A stretch of DNA of 34,221 nucleotides from DASROJ01 sp035646975 (lineage in GTDB: Bacteria > Acidobacteriota > Polarisedimenticolia > JACPZX01 > DASXTC01): contig DASROJ010000160.1 in assembly GCA_035646975.1 (NCBI GenBank), positions 1 through 34,221 on the forward strand. Direction: 5' to 3'. Shown piece after piece: positions 27,992-34,221 of this stretch; the stretch's first letter is position 1; each line of letters begins with the position of its first letter. The position numbers were made by a program, and so were the translations under genes. The notes beneath the pieces were generated by a model. The model saw nothing but the letters and a program-made list of their open reading frames with translations, was not told the origin of the DNA and ran no database searches.

Positions 27992-29683
27992 ATGCCACGA
28001 GTCACCCGGTACCTCAGACGTCATGTCATCTGGCTCGGCTTTCTCGCCGCGCTGATTCCGCTCGTCGTCCTGCTCGGCCTGCAGTATGGCTGGCTCATCA
28101 GCCTGGAGAAGACCTCGGTGCTCGCCCACCAGGCGACGCTGAACAACTATCTCGAAGCGGTCGCCTCCGAGGTCGGGTATTACTATCAAGGGGCGGCGGA
28201 GCGCGCGCTCAACGTCCCTTCTGCCGCCTTCACCCAGGGCTGCATGGACCGGGCCGCGCCGCACTTCGAGACGAAGGGAGTGCAGGGAGCCAAGTATCTC
28301 TTTCTGCTCAGTCTCTACGGCGAGGACAAGGGGAAGCTTCTCTTTTTCGATCCCGCGCTCTCCTCGATGGTGATACCCACCGACGCCGCCGCGATGCGCG
28401 CCATCTATGTCGCTTCGGCTCCGTGGGTCGTCATGAGCAAGAAGGAAGAATCGCTGGCTCATGTCGCCGTGACCACCGATGAGCGCGACCCGGACAACCG
28501 CGTCATCCTCAACCCGATCACCGACGAACAGTCGCGGCTCGTGGGAATCGCCGGCATGGTGGTCGACCCGAAGTATTTCTGCGAGGCGGTGCTGCCGAAG
28601 GCCATCAAGAAGTCTCTTTCCGCCTTTTTTTCCGAAGGCGACTCGAAGAACCTTGCCGTCTCGGTGCGCGACGCGAAGGACGACGTCAAGTTCGAGACGG
28701 GGGACTGCAGGGCGGGTCACGAAGAAGCGAAAAAGGCGTTCACCTTCATCTTCACCGACTGGCACCTGGCGCTCAGGACACATCATGTCAATCCGCAGGA
28801 GTGGGCGCAGGCCAACTTCGCGCTGAACATGGGACTGTCATTGATTCTCGGCGTGGTGCTGCTGGGGGGCATGGCGCTCGCGCTGCGGGCCGCCTCGCGT
28901 GAGATGAGGCTCTCGCAGATGAAAGGCGACTTCGTCTCCAACGTCTCGCATGAGCTGCGAACCCCGCTGGCCTCGATACGCGTGTTCGGAGAGTTTCTCA
29001 GGCTGGGTCGGGCCGCCACACCGGAAAAGGTCAGGGAGTATGGCGAGTACATCGAAACCGAAAGCCGGCGGCTGACCCGTCTCATCAACAACATCCTCGA
29101 CTTCTCCAAGATCGAATCGGGGCGCAAGACCTACCAGTTCCAGGCCGCCGACGTCAATGACGTCGTGGAGGAGATTCTCAAGACATTCGAAGTGAGACTG
29201 CGCGACAGCGGCTTTGTCATCACGCTGGAGCGCGGGCCGGGCCGCCTGCCCCCCGCCATGATCGACGCGGACGCCATCGGGCAGGCGCTCAGCAACCTGC
29301 TGGACAATGCGGTGAAGTACTCCAGCCGGCCCGGGGAGATCCGGATTGGCCTGGACAGGCAGGACGGCTGGATCGTCATCTCGGTGAAGGATTCGGGCAT
29401 CGGCATCACGAAAGAAGAGCAGACCAAGATCTTCGAGCGATTCCACCGGGTCAGCACCGGTCTGGTGCACGATGTGAAGGGGAGCGGTCTGGGCCTGTCG
29501 ATCGTCAGCCATATCGTGGAGGCGCATCGCGGCACGGTCACGGTGGAAAGCGAGCCGGGCAGGGGAAGTGTCTTTTCCATCCGCCTGCCGATTGTGGATG
29601 GGGGCACGGGCGCCACCGAGACGGTCGAACGACCCTCGGGCGAGGCGCGGGCGCCGTTTTCCGCGGAGGACTCCCATGCCTAA
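27992..29683 (+). CDS. Membrane sensor histidine kinase
   Basis: This kinase probably phosphorylates the response regulator encoded next. The 563-residue protein has one membrane helix at about 12-33, a large periplasmic sensor region of about 240 residues with no family I recognise, and a second helix at about 275-298. The catalytic core includes the H-box SHELRTPL (H320), the N-box NLLDNAVKYS, the G1 box DSGIGI, the F-box FERFHRV and the G2 box GSGLGLSIV. Only about 22 residues separate the second helix from H320, so there is no HAMP domain. Start ATG at 27992 has no ribosome-binding site; a -10-like TATATT nine bases before suggests a leaderless message. The 3' end overlaps the regulator gene by eight bases. 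The signal sensed is unknown. Confidence 0.92.
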   Translation: MPRVTRYLRRHVIWLGFLAALIPLVVLLGLQYGWLISLEKTSVLAHQATLNNYLEAVASEVGYYYQGAAERALNVPSAAFTQGCMDRAAPHFETKGVQGAKYLFLLSLYGEDKGKLLFFDPALSSMVIPTDAAAMRAIYVASAPWVVMSKKEESLAHVAVTTDERDPDNRVILNPITDEQSRLVGIAGMVVDPKYFCEAVLPKAIKKSLSAFFSEGDSKNLAVSVRDAKDDVKFETGDCRAGHEEAKKAFTFIFTDWHLALRTHHVNPQEWAQANFALNMGLSLILGVVLLGGMALALRAASREMRLSQMKGDFVSNVSHELRTPLASIRVFGEFLRLGRAATPEKVREYGEYIETESRRLTRLINNILDFSKIESGRKTYQFQAADVNDVVEEILKTFEVRLRDSGFVITLERGPGRLPPAMIDADAIGQALSNLLDNAVKYSSRPGEIRIGLDRQDGWIVISVKDSGIGITKEEQTKIFERFHRVSTGLVHDVKGSGLGLSIVSHIVEAHRGTVTVESEPGRGSVFSIRLPIVDGGTGATETVERPSGEARAPFSAEDSHA

Positions 29684-30356
29684 GGTCCTCATCGTCGAAG
29701 ACGACGAGTCGATGGCGGTCGCCCTGCGCGACGGGTTCGAGTACGAAGGCTTCGCCGTGACGGTGGCGCGCGACGGGGAGATCGGTCTGAGGATGGCCGC
29801 GACCGAGTCGCCCGACCTGATGATCCTCGACCTGATGCTGCCGAAGATGAGCGGGCTGGACATCTGCCGGCAGATCCGCTCGGACGGCCGCGCAGTGCCG
29901 ATCATCATGCTGACAGCCCGGGGCCAGGAGATCGACAAGGTGCTCGGACTGAAGCTGGGCGCCGACGACTATGTCACCAAGCCGTTCAGCTTTCTCGAGC
30001 TGATGGCCCGAGCCGAGGCGGTGATGCGCCGGTCCAACGGCCATTCGACCCAGATCGAAAGCTACGATTTCGGCGATGTCTCCGTGAACTTCCGGAAGTT
30101 CGAAGCCCGCAAGAAGGGCAGGTCGCTGGACCTCTCGCACCGCGAGTACAAGCTGCTTCACTTTCTGATCGAGCACCGCGGCGAGGTCGTGGCGCGCGAG
30201 CAGCTGCTCGACGTCGTGTGGGGGTATGACAACATCCCGTTCACGCGAACGGTGGACATGCACGTGGCCAAGCTGCGCAAGAAGATCGAAGACCGGCCCA
30301 CCGACCCGCGCTTCATCGTGACCGTTCACCGGGCCGGGTACAAGTTCACCGCCTGA
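29676..30356 (+). CDS. OmpR/PhoB-family response regulator
   Basis: This is a DNA-binding transcriptional regulator activated by phosphorylation. The 226-residue protein has a receiver domain (VLIVEDDES at 4-12, phosphoacceptor D52 in MILDLMLPKMSG, switch Thr in MLTARG and Lys in YVTKPFSF) and a C-terminal winged-helix domain (LSHREYKLLHFLIEHRGEVV and TVDMHVAKLRKKIE). I chose the ATG at 29676: GGAGG lies eight bases upstream and the receiver starts right away. A longer reading would begin inside the kinase gene. It overlaps the kinase by eight bases, so they form a pair. The phased GTAAA repeats before the kinase gene are candidate binding sites. Confidence 0.95.
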   Translation: MPKVLIVEDDESMAVALRDGFEYEGFAVTVARDGEIGLRMAATESPDLMILDLMLPKMSGLDICRQIRSDGRAVPIIMLTARGQEIDKVLGLKLGADDYVTKPFSFLELMARAEAVMRRSNGHSTQIESYDFGDVSVNFRKFEARKKGRSLDLSHREYKLLHFLIEHRGEVVAREQLLDVVWGYDNIPFTRTVDMHVAKLRKKIEDRPTDPRFIVTVHRAGYKFTA

Positions 30357-30386
30357 GCCGACCCACCCCGCCACCCCGGTATCGGT

Positions 30387-30392
30387 TATCAT
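30387..30392 (+). promoter_or_regulatory. -10-like element immediately before accC
   Basis: TATCAT ends six bases before the accC ATG, and no ribosome-binding sequence lies between. With no clear -35, this is only a weak promoter candidate, but its position would give a leaderless message. Confidence 0.3.
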
Positions 30393-30398
30393 CCGGAC

Positions 30399-31940
30399 AT
30401 GTTCCACAAAGTGCTGATCGCCAACCGGGGCGAGATCGCCGTCCGGGTCATCCGCGCCTGCCGCGACATGGGCATCCGATCGGTGGCTGTCTACTCCGAG
30501 GCGGACCGCGACGCGCTGCACGTGCGCTACGCGCACGAGGCCCACCTGATCGGACCGCCAGAGCCGTCACGCTCCTACCTGTCGATCGACGCCATCATCG
30601 CGGCGGCGCGCAAGTCGGGCGCCGAGGCGATACATCCCGGCTACGGTTTCCTGTCGGAGAACGCCGAGTTCGCGGCGCGCTGCGGCAAGGAGGGGATCGT
30701 CTTCATCGGGCCACCCGCCGATGCCATCGCCGCGATGGGGGACAAGGTGCAGGCGCGCCGCCTGATGAAGAAGGCCCGCGTGCCGCTGGTGCCCGGGTCG
30801 GAAGGGGCGCTGGCGGATGCCGGTGAGCTGGCGGAACGGGCGCGCGATATCGGTTATCCGGTGCTGCTCAAGGCGGTGGCCGGCGGCGGCGGGCGCGGGA
30901 TGCGCGTGGTGCGCTCGGAAGCAGAGGCCGATTCGGCTTTCGCACAGGCGACCTCCGAGGCACGGACTTCGTTCGGCGACGCCTCGGTGTACATGGAGAA
31001 GTTCATCGAGCGGGGACGGCACATCGAAGTGCAGGTCCTGTCCGACACTCATGGCGCGGCCATCCACCTCGGCGAGCGCGAGTGCTCCATCCAGCGTCGC
31101 CACCAGAAGCTCATCGAGGAGAGCCCGTCGCCGATGGTGGACGAGGCACGCCGCCGGAAGATCGGCGCCACGGCGGTCAGGGCGGCCGACGCGGTGGGGT
31201 ACCGGGGCGCCGGCACGATCGAGTTCCTCGTCGACCCCGCGGGAAACTTCTACTTCATGGAGATGAACACCCGGCTGCAGGTCGAGCACCCGGTCACCGA
31301 GCTGGTGACCGGCATCGACCTGGTCAAGGCGCAGATGCGCATCGCGGCGGGTGAGGAGATGGGCCTGACGCAGGACGGCATCGTAATGCGCGGGTCCGCC
31401 ATCGAATGCCGGATCTATGCCGAGGACGCCGACCGGGGGTTCCTGCCGGCACCCGGGCGCATCGACAAGCTGCGGGTGCCTGGAGGGCCCGGCATCCGGG
31501 ATGACAGCGGCGTGTACGAAGGGTATCTCCTGCCCATCTATTACGACCCGCTGATCTCCAAACTGATCGCCTGGGGCGAGACACGGGACGAGGCGATCGC
31601 CAGGATGCTGCGCGCGCTGGATGAATATGTCGTGGAAGGGGTGCCCACCACCGTGGCGTTTCACCAACGGGCGCTGCGCGACAAACGGTTCGGCCGCGGC
31701 GAGCTGCACACCGGTTTCATCCAGGAGATGGACGGCGATCCGGCGCTGCCACCTGACGAGCTGCAGCGCCTCGAAGACCTCGCGGTGATCACGGCGGCGC
31801 TGGCTTTGCGGGGAGGCGGCGGCAGAACGAGCGGCGCATCGAGCGGCGCTTCAAACGGCGGCGGGCGCCACGCGCTGCAGCCGGAAAGCTCCTGGAAGAC
31901 AGCCGGTCGGCGTCGCGCCGTGGAGAAACCGGGCCGATGA
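30399..31940 (+). CDS. accC: Acyl-CoA/acetyl-CoA carboxylase biotin carboxylase subunit
   Basis: This subunit carboxylates biotin using ATP and bicarbonate. The 513-residue protein has the biotin carboxylase N-terminal domain (KVLIANRGEIAVRVIRACRD at 4-23; IHPGYGFLSENAEFA), the ATP-grasp domain with the glycine loop GGGGRGMRVV and the FMEMNTRLQVEHPVTE active-site segment, and the C-terminal domain. The last 50 or so residues are Gly/Ser/Arg-rich and look disordered, replacing the carrier domain of longer alpha subunits. The carrier is the next gene. The start is ATG at 30399, without a ribosome-binding site. It probably works with the carboxyltransferase at 25625-27181. Confidence 0.95.
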   Translation: MFHKVLIANRGEIAVRVIRACRDMGIRSVAVYSEADRDALHVRYAHEAHLIGPPEPSRSYLSIDAIIAAARKSGAEAIHPGYGFLSENAEFAARCGKEGIVFIGPPADAIAAMGDKVQARRLMKKARVPLVPGSEGALADAGELAERARDIGYPVLLKAVAGGGGRGMRVVRSEAEADSAFAQATSEARTSFGDASVYMEKFIERGRHIEVQVLSDTHGAAIHLGERECSIQRRHQKLIEESPSPMVDEARRRKIGATAVRAADAVGYRGAGTIEFLVDPAGNFYFMEMNTRLQVEHPVTELVTGIDLVKAQMRIAAGEEMGLTQDGIVMRGSAIECRIYAEDADRGFLPAPGRIDKLRVPGGPGIRDDSGVYEGYLLPIYYDPLISKLIAWGETRDEAIARMLRALDEYVVEGVPTTVAFHQRALRDKRFGRGELHTGFIQEMDGDPALPPDELQRLEDLAVITAALALRGGGGRTSGASSGASNGGGRHALQPESSWKTAGRRRAVEKPGR

Positions 31941-31950
31941 GGATGTCGCG

Positions 31951-32463
31951 ATGAGATGGACGGCGCGTCTGGGCGATCAGGTCCATGAGGTGGAGCTGAC
32001 CCGCGGCCCCGGTGGGCTCGTCACCGCCGCGGTGGACGGACGCAGCTACACGCTCAGCGTCACCGAGCCACAGTCGCTGGTCTACTCGCTGCTTTGCGAG
32101 GATGGCGCGTCTTACGAGGCAATCGTCGGGATAAAACAGGGCCGGTGCCGGGTCAGGCTCGGCTCCCGCGTCTTCGACGTGACGACCGGGCAACCGGCGC
32201 GATTCGATCTCAAGGGGGCCGCGGGCGCGGGGACGAACGCCGATGGCGGGAAGCTTTCGGTGCGCGCGGTGATGCCGGGCCGGGTCCTGCGCGTGATGGT
32301 GAAGGCGGGCGAAACCGTGGCCGCCAGACAGGGGCTCGTCGTGGTGGAAGCCATGAAAATGGAAAACGAGATCGCCGCACCGCGGGACGGCGTCGTCAGG
32401 GAGGTCAAGGTGGCCGCCGGAAGCACCGTGGAGAATGGCGAGCTGCTGCTGGTCATTGAGTAG
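31951..32463 (+). CDS. accB: Biotin carboxyl carrier protein (acyl-CoA carboxylase)
   Basis: This protein carries the biotin that shuttles carboxyl groups between the carboxylase and the carboxyltransferase. The 170-residue protein ends in a biotinyl domain with the EAMKMENE motif; K136 is the predicted biotinylated lysine, and VMPGRVLRVMVKAGE is the leading strand. The first 90 residues form a beta-rich region that resembles the linker/BT-type domain of acyl-CoA carboxylases. A short Gly/Ala linker joins the two. Start ATG at 31951, with a GAGG eight bases upstream, ten bases after the accC stop. A hairpin terminator follows 22 bases after the stop. Confidence 0.93.
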   Translation: MRWTARLGDQVHEVELTRGPGGLVTAAVDGRSYTLSVTEPQSLVYSLLCEDGASYEAIVGIKQGRCRVRLGSRVFDVTTGQPARFDLKGAAGAGTNADGGKLSVRAVMPGRVLRVMVKAGETVAARQGLVVVEAMKMENEIAAPRDGVVREVKVAAGSTVENGELLLVIE

Positions 32464-32485
32464 CAGCAGGGGCAGGCAGGAACAC

Positions 32486-32523
32486 GAAAGCCTCCCCACC
32501 CGCAGGCGGATGGGGAGGCTTTC
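32486..32523. terminator. Bidirectional hairpin terminator
   Basis: GAAAGCCTCCCCA and TGGGGAGGCTTTC form 13 perfect base pairs around a 12-base loop. The run of A on one side and T on the other lies in the arms, so the stem can serve both converging genes: the biotin carrier gene from the left and the surface protein gene from the right. Confidence 0.85.
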
Positions 32524-32547
32524 AGAGTCTATGCAGTGTCCGCCAGG

Positions 32548-34221
32548 CTATGGACAGGGAGCCCCGGCGTCGAGCGCGTCTCTCGGGTCGGAGCCCAGGG
32601 AGCTGTCGCCGTAGGTTCCCAGGCCGACCGTGCAGCCATTGCGCGCCCGCACCAGCCAGTACCGGATGTTGCCCGGCGCCGGGTCCGGGTTCGGGTCGGT
32701 GAAGGGCGAGTCGGGCAGGTCGTTCGTCGCGCAGGTTGCCGCCGAGAAATTCCGCGTGGCGAACAGATCCGAAATCAATCCGGTCACGACGTCATAGACG
32801 GTTGCCGAGCCGTTGAGCGCGTCCTGGCTGTCCCATGAATAAACCGTCGAGGCGCCCACCAGCGTCACCGTGTCGTTGAGCACCTCGGTGGTCGGGTGTT
32901 TCAGCGTCGAGTCGAGCGGAGCGCAGTCGCTGGAGTTGCCGACGCCGTCGCCGTCAGAATCGACGAACGGTGTCACGGTGAAGACCCTCGAGACGTTGGG
33001 AAAGACGACTTCCGGGTTGGTCACCTTGACGTTGACCTCCCGGTTGACCGAGGCGCCGGTGTTGGCGATCGTGATGTTGCACCGGACCTGCGTGGGGCTC
33101 AGGAACGTCGACGTGTTGACCGTGATGTTGGGACCGAAGTCGCAGACCGCGCCGGCCAGGAACCCCACGCCGTTGACCGTCACGTCGAGGGTCGAGCCTT
33201 CCTCGCCGGTGGCCGGACTCGCGCTGGTGATCCTTACCGGGGGCGTTGTCTCGACGATCAGGTCGTAGAACGGATCCGCGGTGAGCGGGCCCCAGGTTGC
33301 ACCGCCGTTCTGCGTGATGAGCGTGCGGTTGACGCGGGCCGTGCCACCGGCGGTCCGGGCCACCAGGATGAAGTACCCCTGGGTCAGCAGCGTGATGCCG
33401 GCCGGGGGTGGCGGCTGGTTCATCACGATCCAGACATCCCGGGATTGATTGATCGTGACGTTCCACTGGTCGCGAACATCGACGAAGTCGCCCGCGTCGG
33501 TCTTTCCCGCCGGGCCACCCGACAGCACGCGCCCGGCCGAAGAGACGATCGGATTGTTGAGCGCCGGCTTGGTCGCATCGTTCGGGTCGCCGAAGGTCAG
33601 CCGGACCCCGTAGCCGAGGTCGTTCCGCCCGACACGCCCCCACTGCCCCTCCGCGATGTTGTAGGGAGGTGTTGGCAGGGAAGCGGCCGGATAACGAATG
33701 GCGTAGAAATCGTCATTGCCGCCATTGAGGAGGAATCCGGTCAGCACATCGGTACCTTGGAACAGGTCGTTGGAGATGATCGTGCGCGTGGTCGGATTCT
33801 GGCGGTTGACGGCGCTCTGCCCGTTGACCGGCTCGATGTTGATGGCGATGTCGATGCCCGGTGTCACCGACCCGGCGATGACCGGAACGAGACTGGCGGT
33901 GTCGGAGTTGTCGGCCGCCGTGCCCGCGCTCACGCCGTTGCCGCCGTTACCCGAATCCCCCGTGTTGTAGAACTCGGTCAGGGCAGGAATGAAGCCGAGC
34001 CAACCCGGAACCTGCCCGGCCGACCCGGAGTTTCCGTTCGTCACAGCAGAGTTTCCGACCGTCGTGTTGTATCGGTTCACCAGGCGGCCGGTGAAGAAGT
34101 CGGTGTTGTCGAAATACTCGACATAGACGTAGTAGTTGCCGGGCGGTAGACCATCGATACGGTAGAACCCGCCGCCGTTGGCCGCGAAATCCGGCCCTTC
34201 GGATCCCAGCGCGTTGGGGTC
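32548..34221 (-). CDS. Large modular secreted/surface protein (C-terminal part; start beyond the right edge)
   Basis: The frame is open to the right edge, so at least 557 residues of the C-terminal part are visible and no start or signal peptide can be seen. The first visible stretch (IDGLPPGNYYVYVEYFDN) looks like a carboxypeptidase-regulatory or Cna-B-type beta domain. An IPT/TIG-like immunoglobulin domain follows (ITSASPATGEEGSTLDVTVN, coded around 33180-33240), then a calcium-binding thrombospondin type 3-like repeat (DSDGDGVGNSSDCAPLD, about 32910-32960), and a Cys-containing end module (YWLVRARNGC ... GTYGDSSLGSDPRD). That end module is one I associate with secreted proteins of Acidobacteriota. 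There is no catalytic motif that I can identify. It probably acts outside the cell in adhesion or binding. The terminator lies just after the stop. Confidence 0.85.
   Translation of the reverse strand, partial: DPNALGSEGPDFAANGGGFYRIDGLPPGNYYVYVEYFDNTDFFTGRLVNRYNTTVGNSAVTNGNSGSAGQVPGWLGFIPALTEFYNTGDSGNGGNGVSAGTAADNSDTASLVPVIAGSVTPGIDIAINIEPVNGQSAVNRQNPTTRTIISNDLFQGTDVLTGFLLNGGNDDFYAIRYPAASLPTPPYNIAEGQWGRVGRNDLGYGVRLTFGDPNDATKPALNNPIVSSAGRVLSGGPAGKTDAGDFVDVRDQWNVTINQSRDVWIVMNQPPPPAGITLLTQGYFILVARTAGGTARVNRTLITQNGGATWGPLTADPFYDLIVETTPPVRITSASPATGEEGSTLDVTVNGVGFLAGAVCDFGPNITVNTSTFLSPTQVRCNITIANTGASVNREVNVKVTNPEVVFPNVSRVFTVTPFVDSDGDGVGNSSDCAPLDSTLKHPTTEVLNDTVTLVGASTVYSWDSQDALNGSATVYDVVTGLISDLFATRNFSAATCATNDLPDSPFTDPNPDPAPGNIRYWLVRARNGCTVGLGTYGDSSLGSDPRDALDAGAPCP

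Overview
The window is a high-GC bacterial chromosome segment centred on the replication origin. The gene order rpmH-rnpA-yidD-yidC-khpB-mnmE-mnmG-rsmG-parA-parB on one side, and dnaA-dnaN-gyrB-gyrA on the other, is the classic origin-proximal arrangement. The organism is probably a Gram-negative (diderm) bacterium: YidC carries a large periplasmic domain, and there is a stand-alone heptose-1-phosphate adenylyltransferase of the lipopolysaccharide heptose pathway. The extracellular protein at the right edge ends in a Cys-rich module that reminds me of secreted proteins of Acidobacteriota. That phylum assignment is an inference of low to moderate confidence.

Left arm (1-16802, all minus strand). 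Reading away from the origin: rpmH, rnpA, yidD, yidC and khpB (ribosomal protein, RNase P protein, membrane insertion); mnmE, mnmG and rsmG (tRNA and rRNA modification); a parS site; parA and parB (chromosome segregation); an AT-rich gap with a promoter; the F1 sector of ATP synthase (atpH-A-G-D-C); and a tightly coupled tail of a GT2 glycosyltransferase, RfaE2 and Mfd, which runs off the left edge. The membrane subunits atpB, atpE and atpF are not here.

Origin (about 16803-18802). A 417-base gap between rpmH and dnaA holds divergent promoter-like elements and two near-consensus DnaA boxes. The dnaA-dnaN gap holds a DnaA-box-like site, a GC cluster and a run of TTA-CTA-CTA trinucleotides followed by AT-rich DNA, which looks like a DnaA-trio unwinding element.

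Right arm (17220-34221, mostly plus strand). dnaA, dnaN, gyrB and gyrA are followed by tightly coupled transaldolase and acyl-CoA carboxylase carboxyltransferase genes. Then come a minus-strand exported PDZ protein, a divergent two-component system, and the biotin carboxylase and biotin carrier subunits that probably complete the carboxylase. A strong bidirectional hairpin terminator separates these from a partial, large, modular surface protein on the minus strand.

Most of the window is conserved housekeeping DNA; I saw no mobile element, CRISPR array or tRNA/rRNA gene. The points most worth a second look are the start of rnpA, whose frame reads right through rpmH with no ordinary start codon after it; the DnaA-trio-like origin; an AT-rich island with an IHF-like site after parB; the missing atpF; and phased GTAAA repeats before an apparently leaderless histidine kinase gene.
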